Counted from the stretch's first letter, positions 26,453 through 35,128 are shown. The stretch: DNA of 64,000 nt from Clostridia bacterium (GCA_017473165.1 JAFUNA010000014.1:124001-188000), one strand, 5' to 3'. Translations and numbers: made by a program. Notes: generated by a model not told the origin, from the sequence alone.

Positions 26453-27304
26453 TTATTTACCAAGCTTTTTTGCCGCAAGGGCATAAAGCTCATCAAATGT
26501 TTTCTTTGCGGCTGTATCGCCGTTTGAAATAACAATAAGTGCAAGAGACGTTGCCACTACAATCATGTTTGCGTTTCTTGAGCTCATAAGAGTTATAGGA
26601 AGTGCCGCTGCCGCCATTGAAACATAGCCGAATGCTTCAATTTTGCTGCCCTTTTCTTTAAAAGCTCTGAATGCAACGTAAAGAGCAAGAACAGATATTG
26701 CCGCAACCGCAGCAAAATTCAGCCAATATGCCGCAATCGAACCAATGTTGAAGGAATCCTTGAAGATAACGAAGCAATACACCGAAGCACCCAAAAGAAC
26801 AGCTTCGGAAATTCCGAAAATGATTTTGTCAAAAACGGATGCTGCTTTTACCTTATGCCAGTTAAGAGTGAAGCCTGCCGCAAAAAGCACGGGAATTGCC
26901 GTAATTGCCGTATACTGGAAGAAACAATGCGAAAGGATTGCCAGAGCGGCTGCCGCAGGAAGATATCTTATTTCTTTCACGAACAGAAGTCCGCCCGCAA
27001 AAACCGCAAGCATTGCAAAAACCTCAACGCTGATTTCACGGTAATCAAATGTGCCGACAATCAATCCGCAGGCTGAAATTGCTCCGAGAATATTCTGAAC
27101 GGAAAGAAGTCTTCCGTCAGCGGGAATATTCATGCTTATCAAAAACGAATACGCAAACGCACCTGCAATCAAAGCGGCGAAAACATCAAGTTGTATCATA
27201 CCTCTTTGTCCCGCACCGTGTAATCCCTTCAGAATAATAAGCACAAAACACAATGCAAATACAATCAATCGGTTTTTTAACTGTGAAGCTGTTTTTTCTG
27301 ACAT
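26453..27304 (-). CDS. Polytopic membrane protein of unknown function in the radical SAM operon
   Basis: A 283-residue protein with about eight to nine hydrophobic helices and short loops; I do not recognise the family. The N-terminal helix is LIVFALCFVLIILKGLHGAG. The short cytoplasmic C-terminus is DTAAKKTFDELYALAAKKLGK. The ATG at 27304 is preferred because GAGGTG lies six bases before it; an upstream TTG at 27325 overlaps the radical SAM gene. It starts 13 bases after radical SAM paralogue 3 and is almost certainly co-transcribed. It could be a transporter or scaffold for the pathway, which is speculative. Confidence 0.7.
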   Translation of the reverse strand: MSEKTASQLKNRLIVFALCFVLIILKGLHGAGQRGMIQLDVFAALIAGAFAYSFLISMNIPADGRLLSVQNILGAISACGLIVGTFDYREISVEVFAMLAVFAGGLLFVKEIRYLPAAAALAILSHCFFQYTAITAIPVLFAAGFTLNWHKVKAASVFDKIIFGISEAVLLGASVYCFVIFKDSFNIGSIAAYWLNFAAVAAISVLALYVAFRAFKEKGSKIEAFGYVSMAAAALPITLMSSRNANMIVVATSLALIVISNGDTAAKKTFDELYALAAKKLGK

Positions 27305-27317
27305 TTCCTGCACCTCG

Positions 27318-29246
27318 TTAATCAATATATTTCACTTTAGGTTTATAGCAATCGGATGAATACAAAGCGGCGGATTTGTTTCTGCCGTACCACACAACGG
27401 CACACGCATAATCATAAAGGCTGCCGCAAAATTCACCCTTGTCAAAGGTTAAAACTGTTTTTATTCTTTCGGGAGGAGCATACTTTCCCTCATAAATTCT
27501 TTTGTAGTAGCAGTAAAAATCATAATCGGAGTAAATTTCAGCTGTTTCGCATCCGACTCTTTTCAGAATTTTACGCTGATAATCAAACACGGCTTTTATA
27601 TTTTCTTCGCCGAATTCCGAAGCAAAAAAAGCTTCAAGCTCGTCATAGATTTCATCGGCAATTTCGAGGGATTTAAGAAAATAAATCTCATCAAACTGCC
27701 AGCAGATGTCGCCGAGAGCCTCACAAGGCACAGCCCATGAATTCTCACGGCGAATCATCCCTTCCGCAAAGCCTTTGACAAGGCTGAAAACCTTGTTGCA
27801 AGCCTTGTTTTCGGGATTTTCGGAAAAAGAGGCAATCGATGAATAAATATCAAGATAGCTCATTCCGAATTCATTGCGAAGATAAATCGCAACCGCTCTG
27901 AAAAGTCCTATGTTGTGAAAAGCCTGAATAATGCACGAAAAAACAACACAGTAAACCCAGTCCTCACGGCTCAAGGTGTTTGTTTCGATAACCGCATTGT
28001 TATATTCCGTTATTTCACAGCTGATTTTTGAGCTGCAATGAGCCTGTGCAAATGGAGTTTTTACGGTTTTTATTCCATATTTTTCAACCGACTCCTCCGA
28101 CCCCATTTCGGAATTCGGCAAAAGGTCACAGGTATAAACCTGGATTGCCTTGTGCTGTCCGTACTCAAGCAAATCGCAAAGCCCCTTCGTGAAGCTTTCC
28201 TTTGTTTCGCCCGGAAGTCCGAGAATAAGCTCCGAGGAAGTTGAAATTCCAAGGCGGCTGTATTCACTCATCAGCTCACGGAAATGGTCAAGAGAAATAT
28301 TTTTTCTGCCGATGTTTTCAAGCACGGTCGGTGACAAGCTCTGAAAAGAGAGAGTTTGTGCCTTATCAAGCCCGAATTCGTTAAATCTCATGCAGATTTT
28401 TTTCACAAATTCAGTTCGGTTTTTCGTGAAGCAGACTCTGAAATTCTGCGGAAAGCCCGTCTTCTTTTTTGAAGATATTATGTACTCCGCAATTTCTTCG
28501 TCACGGTCAAAAAGTCCGAAATTCCCGTCTGCGCAGTATACATATTCGATGTTATGAGCGGCAATCCAATCAATTTCCGCCTTGATTCTTTCCATCGGGA
28601 AAAGCCTTACACGGCTTCCGAGAGTGCCCCAGTCGCAGAATGAACAATGAAACGGGCAGCCCCTGTTTGTTTCAAGAATGGCAGAAAACTGCGTTTCGCC
28701 GTCGGCTATTCCGTCAAAAATCCCGTTAAGATAGGGTGACGGATATTCGCTCATGCAAAAGCCTTCTTCTCGGGTTTTGACAAAGCCGCTGTCTTTTCTG
28801 AAAGCAATGTTTGCAATGCTTTTGAGGTCTGTGCCGTTCAGAAGTGAAAGAACGCATTGCCTGAAAGCTTCCTCACCCTCACGGTATATCACGATATCAA
28901 CCTCGGGGCATTCCTCGAGCGTTCCGAAATCACGCAAAACGTTGTGTCCGCCGAAAATAATTTTCGTTTCGGGATTTAACTTTTTTATCTCTTTTGCAAG
29001 AGCCTTGTTATATTCATAGTTCCAAACGGAACAGGAAAATGCAACAATAAAGGGGTCTTTCAGCCTTAAAGCCGCCTGCTTTATTGGCTCATGGGTATAA
29101 ACAAAGCCGCCCATCCGGCAGGAATTTTTTATTGTTTCGTCTGCAAAAGCATATGCGGCAACGCAGCCCGAAGCATAGGGGATGTAAACGGATTTTCTGT
29201 CGTTGCCGTAAACATTATTTGCCTGAACAAAATATATGTTTTTCAA
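27318..29246 (-). CDS. B12-binding-type radical SAM protein, paralogue 3
   Basis: A 642-residue protein from TTG, with GGGGGGATGA as SD. The cobalamin-like domain has FGGHNVLRDFG and YREGEEAF, without DxHxxG. The cluster motif is ETNRGCPFHCSFCDWG; SELILGLPGETKESF and VVWYGRNKSAALYS are shared with the paralogues. It resembles paralogue 1 more closely than paralogue 2 in the CADxNFGxFDRD stretch. It is first in a minus-strand operon driven by a consensus promoter at 29277-29305 and is divergent from the epimerase gene. The substrate is unknown; the genomic company suggests a nucleotide sugar or glycan. Confidence 0.85.
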   Translation of the reverse strand: MKNIYFVQANNVYGNDRKSVYIPYASGCVAAYAFADETIKNSCRMGGFVYTHEPIKQAALRLKDPFIVAFSCSVWNYEYNKALAKEIKKLNPETKIIFGGHNVLRDFGTLEECPEVDIVIYREGEEAFRQCVLSLLNGTDLKSIANIAFRKDSGFVKTREEGFCMSEYPSPYLNGIFDGIADGETQFSAILETNRGCPFHCSFCDWGTLGSRVRLFPMERIKAEIDWIAAHNIEYVYCADGNFGLFDRDEEIAEYIISSKKKTGFPQNFRVCFTKNRTEFVKKICMRFNEFGLDKAQTLSFQSLSPTVLENIGRKNISLDHFRELMSEYSRLGISTSSELILGLPGETKESFTKGLCDLLEYGQHKAIQVYTCDLLPNSEMGSEESVEKYGIKTVKTPFAQAHCSSKISCEITEYNNAVIETNTLSREDWVYCVVFSCIIQAFHNIGLFRAVAIYLRNEFGMSYLDIYSSIASFSENPENKACNKVFSLVKGFAEGMIRRENSWAVPCEALGDICWQFDEIYFLKSLEIADEIYDELEAFFASEFGEENIKAVFDYQRKILKRVGCETAEIYSDYDFYCYYKRIYEGKYAPPERIKTVLTFDKGEFCGSLYDYACAVVWYGRNKSAALYSSDCYKPKVKYID

Positions 29247-29276
29247 CGTTCATCCCCCCGCTACATAATTATATTT

Positions 29277-29305
29277 ATTATAATACTATAAATAAAGATT
29301 GTCAA
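29277..29305 (-). promoter_or_regulatory. Consensus sigma-A promoter of the radical SAM 3 operon
   Basis: Minus strand TTGACA (29305-29300), exactly 17 bases, TATAAT (29282-29277): a perfect match to both elements, about 31 bases before the TTG start. Confidence 0.88.
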
Positions 29306-29330
29306 CCAAGCAAAATATTTGTGTTGTAAA

Positions 29331-29359
29331 TTGACTATTAAGCCGTAATGTGGTAAGAT
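29331..29359 (+). promoter_or_regulatory. Sigma-A promoter of the epimerase gene
   Basis: TTGACT at 29331-29336, 17 bases, TAAGAT at 29354-29359, 32 bases before the ATG. It is back-to-back with the radical SAM 3 promoter. Confidence 0.6.
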
Positions 29360-29391
29360 TATAATATCATCTTAACGGAAGTGAATTTTTA

Positions 29392-30327
29392 ATGCTTGAT
29401 ATTCTTGTAACGGGCGGTGCGGGCTACATAGGCTCCGTGCTTGTTCCCCTTCTTTTGTCAAAGGGCTGTAAGGTTACGGTTCTTGACAACCTTTTTTACA
29501 ATCAGAATTCGCTGCTCGAATGCTGTGCGAATCCTAATTTCAGAATGATAAACGCCGATGCACGCAACGAAAATGCCGTCAGAGAGGCAATGAAAGGCAA
29601 GGATTATATCATTCCCCTTGCCGCTCTTGCAGGCTTTCCCATCTGCGACAAAGAGGCGTGCTCCGCATATTCGATAAACCTTGACGCAATCAAAATGATT
29701 CTCCGCCTGCGTGAAAAGGGTCAGAGAATTATTTTCCCCTGCACCAACAGCGGCTACGGTTTGGGCGAAGGCGAAAAATTCTGCACCGAAAGCTCACCTA
29801 TCAGACCGATTTCAATCTACGGCAAAAGCAAGGTTGAAGCAGAGGCTGCCGTGCTCAGCGAAAGCGGCACAACCGCATTCCGATTTGCAACCCTTTTCGG
29901 TGCTTCTCCAAGAATGAGGACTGACCTTCTTGTTAACGATTTTGTTTACAGGGCTGTTTTTGACAGAACCCTTGTTGTTTTTGAGGGCAGCTTCAAAAGA
30001 AACTATCTTCATGTCAGAGATGCCGCAAACGCATTCTGGTTTGCAATTGAGAACTTTGAAAAAATGGAAGGCGGCACACACAACTGCGGTCTTTCCGATT
30101 CGAATCTTTCAAAAATCGAGCTCTGCGAAAAAATCAAACTCATTCTTCCCAAGTTTACATATATCGAGGCTCCCGTAGGCGAAGACCCCGACAAAAGAAA
30201 CTATATTGTTTCAAACGAAAAGCTTGAAGCTCTCGGCTGGAAGCCGCACTATTCTCTTGACGACGGCATAAGAGAACTCACAAATGCCTATGAGATAATC
30301 AAAAACAATAAATATTCCAACATATAA
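29392..30327 (+). CDS. NAD-dependent sugar epimerase/dehydratase (extended SDR)
   Basis: A 311-residue extended short-chain dehydrogenase. The nucleotide-binding motif is VTGGAGYIGSVL at residues 6-17, the catalytic pair is in YGKSK near 143, and TNSGYG precedes it. The family includes UDP-glucose epimerases, GDP- or dTDP-sugar dehydratases and reductases, and the sequence does not decide among them. GGAAGTG SD stands before the ATG. It sits divergently from the radical SAM 3 operon and ends at its own terminator. A role in modifying the same nucleotide sugar made by the 19784-22486 enzymes is inference from location. Confidence 0.85.
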   Translation: MLDILVTGGAGYIGSVLVPLLLSKGCKVTVLDNLFYNQNSLLECCANPNFRMINADARNENAVREAMKGKDYIIPLAALAGFPICDKEACSAYSINLDAIKMILRLREKGQRIIFPCTNSGYGLGEGEKFCTESSPIRPISIYGKSKVEAEAAVLSESGTTAFRFATLFGASPRMRTDLLVNDFVYRAVFDRTLVVFEGSFKRNYLHVRDAANAFWFAIENFEKMEGGTHNCGLSDSNLSKIELCEKIKLILPKFTYIEAPVGEDPDKRNYIVSNEKLEALGWKPHYSLDDGIRELTNAYEIIKNNKYSNI

Positions 30328-30331
30328 AAAT

Positions 30332-30359
30332 TCGGGTGTACCCAAAGCGGTACACCCGA
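30332..30359. terminator. Bidirectional terminator after the epimerase gene
   Basis: Ten-bp stem TCGGGTGTAC with GTACACCCGA, 8-base loop; A/T-rich flanks give a T tract mainly for the minus strand. Confidence 0.75.
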
Positions 30360-30367
30360 TAATTATT

Positions 30368-31603
30368 TTATACTGTCCAGCCCTTCTGGAAGCATGAAGC
30401 ACATATAAGAAAATAGATTACAAGCAAAATTTCCTTATTTTTAAAGAATGATTTCAATGTATCGATAGCCTTTTCAAATGCCTTATCTTTTGCTGCAAAC
30501 ATAAAGAATACAAATACAAATTGATTCAAAACACCCGTCTGAACCATTCGGCTGTAGTCTGTTGAGATAAGCCAGCTTACAGGAATAACAAGCATCGCAA
30601 GGATAAAGCAGGCAAAAACAAACTTCTGCAGCTTTGTTTCGGAATTTTTGATGCACAAAATCCAGACTGTAAGAAATCCCGCAGCAATAACCGCAAAAAT
30701 CGCAACAAGCGATATAATTCCGTCATAATTAACCGTACGGAATTCGGGAAGCTGACCCAGAATTGCCATAATAACAAGATTGAGCATTTCTGCCGTTGTC
30801 ATGTTGCTGAACGAATAGCCCGTTCCCTCATCGGATGCACTTCTGTAATAGAACAGCTCAAAGGGTCGCAATTCTTCGTATTCAAACTTTATGCCGCTCT
30901 TCTGCTCCATAATGTTCCACATTTCTTCAAAGGTCACAAACATATGGTCAGGAGCTTCAAACGCACAGTATGCCGTTGCCGCAACACAAAGAATTGCGGA
31001 CAAAAGGAAAATTATAAGATATGATTTATCCTCTTTTCTGTTAACCGCATAATAGAATGCAGCTCCGATAACGGCGATAAAAAATGCGTAAATATAGGAA
31101 AAATACACCATAACGCCGACAACCGAAAGCAGCGGCACAAACCAGCGGAGATACTTGTTCTGAAGGCAGATTACCGAAACGAGTGCCACAATGAACATAT
31201 GAACATCAAGCAGACCGAAGTATCTTGAAAAGCCGTACATGGTGAATGTTCCGAAAACAAAGAAAAGCACAAAAACAAACAGCGGTTTTTTGTATTCTTC
31301 CTTGACATTGCGGATTACCTGTCCGATAAGAATTGCAACGCCGAGCATTGCAAGCACAAGAACGGCTATCATGAAGCCCTTAAGCCATGCCGCCGTGGGG
31401 TTATCGGTCAGAAGGTTAACAACCGAGCCGACCAGCATTCTGGCGTTGATGCCCATGGAGTAGTCAATAAGATAATAGCTGTAAAAATCGTTTTCCATGT
31501 TGATAATCATTTCTCTGTTTAAAAACGCCTGAACACAGAAAACTATAAAGATGCCAAGCTCATAGCCAAAGCAAGAAAATATTTTTGAAACCTTGGTTTT
31601 CAA
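30368..31603 (-). CDS. Large polytopic membrane protein of unknown function
   Basis: A 411-residue protein with roughly ten hydrophobic segments. It has an extended extracytoplasmic loop (about 225-275, rich in Glu and aromatic residues, FEEMWNIMEQKSGIKFEYEEL) and a conserved-looking motif YSMGINARMLVGSVVNLL after the first helix. The layout resembles EpsG/GT-C-like polysaccharide membrane proteins, but I cannot assign a family. The start is a TTG with GAGGGTGA upstream. It begins 23 bases after the amino acid ABC ATPase gene, so it is probably read from that operon even though no transport role is evident. Confidence 0.65.
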   Translation of the reverse strand: MKTKVSKIFSCFGYELGIFIVFCVQAFLNREMIINMENDFYSYYLIDYSMGINARMLVGSVVNLLTDNPTAAWLKGFMIAVLVLAMLGVAILIGQVIRNVKEEYKKPLFVFVLFFVFGTFTMYGFSRYFGLLDVHMFIVALVSVICLQNKYLRWFVPLLSVVGVMVYFSYIYAFFIAVIGAAFYYAVNRKEDKSYLIIFLLSAILCVAATAYCAFEAPDHMFVTFEEMWNIMEQKSGIKFEYEELRPFELFYYRSASDEGTGYSFSNMTTAEMLNLVIMAILGQLPEFRTVNYDGIISLVAIFAVIAAGFLTVWILCIKNSETKLQKFVFACFILAMLVIPVSWLISTDYSRMVQTGVLNQFVFVFFMFAAKDKAFEKAIDTLKSFFKNKEILLVIYFLICASCFQKGWTV

Positions 31604-31626
31604 GCTTTCACCCTCTTTCTGACAAA

Positions 31627-32421
31627 TTAAATAAGTACCTTTGAAAGGAAATCTTTGAGTCTGGGATTTTGGGGATTTTCAAAGAAATCACGGGGATTGT
31701 TTTCCTCCTTGATGACACCCTCATCAATGAAAACAACCCTTGAGCCGACTTCCTTCGCAAAGCCCATTTCGTGGGTAACGACAACCATTGTCATACCCGA
31801 CTGTGCAAGCTCCTTCATAAGCTCAAGAACTTCTCCGACCATTTCGGGGTCAAGAGCCGATGTCGGTTCGTCAAAAAGAATAACATCGGGATTCATGGCA
31901 AGAGAGCGGATTATCGCAACTCTCTGCTTCTGACCGCCCGAAAGCGTTGACGGATAAGCATTTGCCTTATCCTCAAGACCGATTCTTGAAAGAAGCTTGC
32001 GGGCATTTTCCTCTGCTTCCTTTTTGATTTCCGCAACGCTCTGAACGGGCTGCTTTTTCTTTGAGAAAAGGTTCTTTATGAGAGCTTTTCTTCTGTCGGA
32101 TTTCGCACAGAGAACGGGAGAAAGCATGATGTTTTCAATAACGGTTTTGTTATTGAAAAGATTGAAATGCTGGAATACCATTCCGATGCGTCTGCGGTGG
32201 ATATTGATGTCAACCTTGGGGTCGGCAATATCAACACCGTTAAAAATTATATTGCCTGCCGTGGGGTCCTCCATGCAGTTAAGGCAGCGGAGAAAGGTTG
32301 ATTTTCCGGAGCCCGAAGGACCGATAACAACAACAACGTCGCCCTTGTTGATAGTGATGTCAATGCCCTTGAGAACTTCAACTTTGCCAAAGCTCTTTTT
32401 GAGGTTAATTACGTCTATCAC
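31627..32421 (-). CDS. Polar amino acid ABC transporter ATP-binding protein
   Basis: A 264-residue GlnQ/HisP-type ATPase. Walker A is GPSGSGKST, the signature is [15 protein letters not shown], Walker B is [11 protein letters not shown], and the switch His is in [13 protein letters not shown]. An insertion of about 25 residues ([20 protein letters not shown] region) after the Q-loop is longer than usual. The start is a GTG that overlaps the permease gene by 17 bases. It is third in the importer operon transcribed from 34124. Confidence 0.93.
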   Translation of the reverse strand: MIDVINLKKSFGKVEVLKGIDITINKGDVVVVIGPSGSGKSTFLRCLNCMEDPTAGNIIFNGVDIADPKVDINIHRRRIGMVFQHFNLFNNKTVIENIMLSPVLCAKSDRRKALIKNLFSKKKQPVQSVAEIKKEAEENARKLLSRIGLEDKANAYPSTLSGGQKQRVAIIRSLAMNPDVILFDEPTSALDPEMVGEVLELMKELAQSGMTMVVVTHEMGFAKEVGSRVVFIDEGVIKEENNPRDFFENPQNPRLKDFLSKVLI

Positions 32422-33112
32422 TCTTCTTCAAGCTCCTTTCCATAAATTTGATAAGAACGGTAATCAGACAAACAATTACGATATAAATTAATGCCATTGC
32501 AAGATAAGGCACCATGAATTCATAGCTGTTTGTTCCGATCGAGTTGAACGCAACATAAAGGTCTGCCGCACCGATAAACGAAACAATTGATGTTTCCTTT
32601 ATGAGAACGATAAACTCGTTGCCGAGCGTGGGAAGTATGTTTTTGACAGCCTGAGGAATAACGATTTTCATCATTGTTGTTGAAAAGCTCAAGCCTACAG
32701 AGCGGCCGCCCTCCGTCTGACCGTAGTCAACCGACTGAATGCCGCTTCGCATAATTTCGGAAATATAAGCACCGCTGTTAAGACCGAAAACCGCAATCGC
32801 AACGCTGACCGACGGAAGATTTATACCCATCAGAGGAAGTGCTACATAATAGAACAAAAGCAGCTGAACAACCATGGGTGTTCCTCTGAAAAAGCCGACA
32901 TAAAACGTGCAGATTGAGTTGAGGACTCTGGGAAGAACTTTATATTTGGGTATAACCCTTATCGTTGCAATAACCGTACCGATAACAATACCGATAATCA
33001 GACCGAGAATTGCAATTTTTAAAGTGTTTTCGAGACCTTCGATTACTTTTACATAACCTTTGTAGTCAATAAGTATCTCAAGAAATTTATCAAGTTTTGC
33101 TTCAAAATTCAT
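32405..33112 (-). CDS. Polar amino acid ABC transporter permease
   Basis: A 235-residue HisM/GlnP-type permease with about five helices. The family motif [19 protein letters not shown] and the docking loop [26 protein letters not shown] are clear. The single permease presumably homodimerises. Its ATG (AAGGGAT SD) follows the binding protein by 84 bases that contain a stable stem-loop. It overlaps the ATPase gene at its 3' end. Confidence 0.93.
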   Translation of the reverse strand: MNFEAKLDKFLEILIDYKGYVKVIEGLENTLKIAILGLIIGIVIGTVIATIRVIPKYKVLPRVLNSICTFYVGFFRGTPMVVQLLLFYYVALPLMGINLPSVSVAIAVFGLNSGAYISEIMRSGIQSVDYGQTEGGRSVGLSFSTTMMKIVIPQAVKNILPTLGNEFIVLIKETSIVSFIGAADLYVAFNSIGTNSYEFMVPYLAMALIYIVIVCLITVLIKFMERSLKKSDRRN

Positions 33113-33134
33113 AGCAATTATCCCTTTTGACAGA

Positions 33135-33161
33135 GTAACCTCACCTTTGCGGTGAGGTTAC
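33135..33161 (-). other. Intergenic stem-loop between binding protein and permease genes
   Basis: Perfect 11-bp stem GTAACCTCACC with GGTGAGGTTAC and a 5-base loop, with no T run on the minus strand. Such structures typically protect the upstream binding-protein mRNA end and raise its level relative to the permease; the role here is inference. Confidence 0.6.
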
Positions 33162-33196
33162 GGTTTCATTCAATTTATTATTCCGAAACTATAGTA

Positions 33197-34063
33197 TCAC
33201 TGAACAGCGTTGATAGATTCTGTGATGCAGTCTGCGGGAGCGGAGTCGATGATAACATAGTTAACACCGCCGTTGATGAGATCCTGAACTGCAAGTGAGC
33301 CGTTCTTATAGCCAACGCAGGTTGCTGCGAAGCCTGTGAAGCCCCAGCTTTCGTCACCTTCAACGTAGAACTGACCTGTCGTTCCGTTCTGAACGCCGAT
33401 TTTTGTTGCTGCGTCATATGTATTGAGGATAGCTTCAACGGAAGCTGCGTCTGTGCAAGCGTCAAATGCGGTGTCATCACCCTTAACGATAAGCTTCTGT
33501 GATGCTTCGTAATATGAATCGGAGAAATTAACATATTCTTCTCTGTCAGGCTTAATTGTAAGACCTGCCATTGCGATGTCACACTTCTGCTGACCTACTG
33601 AAAGGCAAACTGCGTCAAAATCCATATGGTTGATAACAAGCTCTTTGCCGAGCTTTTCAGCAAGAAGAGCAGCGATTTCCATATCGATGCCGTAGAAATC
33701 TTCGCCTACAGTATACTCAAAAGGCTCGAATGCTGCGTTTGTTGCAACAACAAGCTGATCCTTTGCGGGGTCAAGTGCTGCAGACTTAACGGGAGTGGGA
33801 GTGCCGTCGCCGAAATACTTGTTGCAGATTTCGTCAAATGTGCCGTCAGCCTTGATTTCAGCGATGAAAGCGTTTACGTCTGCAAGAAGCTCGGGCTGTG
33901 TTTTGTCAACGCCGAAAGCATATTCTTCTTCTGTGAGGTCAATGTCGATAACCTTTACTGCTGCTGTTTTCTCACCATCTTCATTGCCGCCGCAGGCGAA
34001 AAGAAGGGTTGCGGAAAGAGCGATAATCATAACTATCGCAAGAACTTTAACAAATTTTTTCAT
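33197..34063 (-). CDS. Amino acid ABC transporter substrate-binding lipoprotein, circularly permuted arrangement
   Basis: A 288-residue lipoprotein: signal with lipobox LFAC (Cys24). Residues 37-86 read as the segment that normally ends such proteins (IDLTEEEYAFGVDK, then GTFDEICNKYFG). A short linker (TPTPVKSAALDPA) follows, then the segment that normally begins them (DQLVVATNAAFEPFEY, residues 102-117), the substrate-binding Arg region (LTIKPDREEYVNFSDSYY), lobe II (KIGVQNGTTGQFYVEG) and the hinge return (YVIIDSAPADCI), where the protein stops. Both lobes appear complete but reordered. GGAGG precedes the ATG. It is the first gene of the importer operon. Specificity (basic or polar amino acids) is not assigned. 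Confidence 0.88.
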   Translation of the reverse strand: MKKFVKVLAIVMIIALSATLLFACGGNEDGEKTAAVKVIDIDLTEEEYAFGVDKTQPELLADVNAFIAEIKADGTFDEICNKYFGDGTPTPVKSAALDPAKDQLVVATNAAFEPFEYTVGEDFYGIDMEIAALLAEKLGKELVINHMDFDAVCLSVGQQKCDIAMAGLTIKPDREEYVNFSDSYYEASQKLIVKGDDTAFDACTDAASVEAILNTYDAATKIGVQNGTTGQFYVEGDESWGFTGFAATCVGYKNGSLAVQDLINGGVNYVIIDSAPADCITESINAVQ

Positions 34064-34095
34064 TTGGAAATACCTCCGTAATTTCAGATGTGATT

Positions 34096-34124
34096 ATTAT
34101 ATCATCATATTTTTAAAAAGTAAA
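34096..34124 (-). promoter_or_regulatory. Sigma-A promoter of the amino acid ABC operon
   Basis: Minus strand TTTACT (34124-34119), 17 bases, TATAAT (34101-34096), 32 bases before the ATG of the binding-protein gene. Confidence 0.65.
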
Positions 34125-34163
34125 GTAAATTTGTATTTTTATAACAAAAATTCTGAATTCAAT

Positions 34164-35030
34164 TTAATATTTATTCATTGCCGCCTTGAAATTCTCGGGG
34201 AAGTCCGCCTCAAACTCCATTATCTTGCCTGTTACAGGGTGCTCAAACCGACATTTTCCGCAATGGAGCAGCTGATGTCCGATTTCGGGCATAAAATCTC
34301 CGTACATAGTATCCCCCGCAAGCACATGACCTTCAAAAGCCATATGGACTCTTATCTGGTGAGTTCTGCCCGTTTCGAGTCGGAGAGAAACAAGGGTTGC
34401 GCCGTCAAAATTTCTTTCGGCAGTCCAGTTTGTGACAGCAGGCTCAACTCCCAACTCATATGAGCAGGCACGCAGAGTTTTCATCGGGTCGGGTCGGTAA
34501 ATGGGCACGTCAATTCTGCCCGTGCCGTGAAGCTCGCCCTTGACGAGTGCACGGTATTCCTTTTCGATTTTTCCCGCAAGCTTGCAGGCGGAAAGCGGAT
34601 TGAGTGCACAAACAACAAGCCCCGATGTGCCTTTGTCGAGCCTTCCCACCGCACGGAATGCGGAATGCTTTCCTTTTTTGGAAAGATATGCTGTCACGGC
34701 GTTTGCGAGGGTGTCGCCCTGATGGTTATGGGTCGGGTGCATTGCCATAAACGGCGATTTGTTGATAACCAGAATATCGTCATCCTCATAAACAATATCA
34801 ATTTCCGCCTCGGTTATTTCGGGCAGGGCATCGTCATCGGGAATTGCAACTCCGATTATATCCCCCGTTTTCAGTCTGTCGATGGTGCGGGTCTGCTCAC
34901 CGTTGAGAGTCAGAGCATATTTGACCTTTCGCATCAGCCTTGACGAAAAGCCGCAGTATCCCCTCAAAAAGTGCACAACTTTTCTGCCGTCATACTCCTC
35001 GGGAACGGTGTAATTTATGTTTCTCGGCAC
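34164..35030 (-). CDS. RluA family pseudouridine synthase
   Basis: A 288-residue RNA pseudouridine synthase. An S4-like RNA-binding segment (about 10-75, VVHFLRGYCGFSSRLMRKVK) leads into the catalytic domain with HNHQGDTLANAV, the hallmark GRLDKGTSGLVV (catalytic Asp) and LETGRTHQIRVHMAFEGHVLAGD. The target uridines in rRNA or tRNA cannot be specified. The GTG at 35030 with GGGAG seven bases upstream is chosen; the longer reading to 35093 lacks an SD. It appears monocistronic. Confidence 0.92.
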   Translation of the reverse strand: MPRNINYTVPEEYDGRKVVHFLRGYCGFSSRLMRKVKYALTLNGEQTRTIDRLKTGDIIGVAIPDDDALPEITEAEIDIVYEDDDILVINKSPFMAMHPTHNHQGDTLANAVTAYLSKKGKHSAFRAVGRLDKGTSGLVVCALNPLSACKLAGKIEKEYRALVKGELHGTGRIDVPIYRPDPMKTLRACSYELGVEPAVTNWTAERNFDGATLVSLRLETGRTHQIRVHMAFEGHVLAGDTMYGDFMPEIGHQLLHCGKCRFEHPVTGKIMEFEADFPENFKAAMNKY

Positions 35031-35128
35031 GGTATCACTCCCCTCTGCAGCGGATATGATATCATATTTTGCGGTTTTTGTATAGCAAAACAATCAAAAA
35101 TTACAAAAAACGCTTCAAAAATTACATA

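Noticed and set aside
33113-33196. Rho-independent terminator after the amino acid-binding protein gene
   Set aside because: The stem is strong, but the minus-strand sequence after it (TCTGTCAAAAGG) lacks a T run and the permease clearly belongs to the same operon.
34064-34160. Amino acid riboswitch or T-box before the ABC operon
   Set aside because: The leader between promoter and ATG is about 30 bases, too short for any such element.
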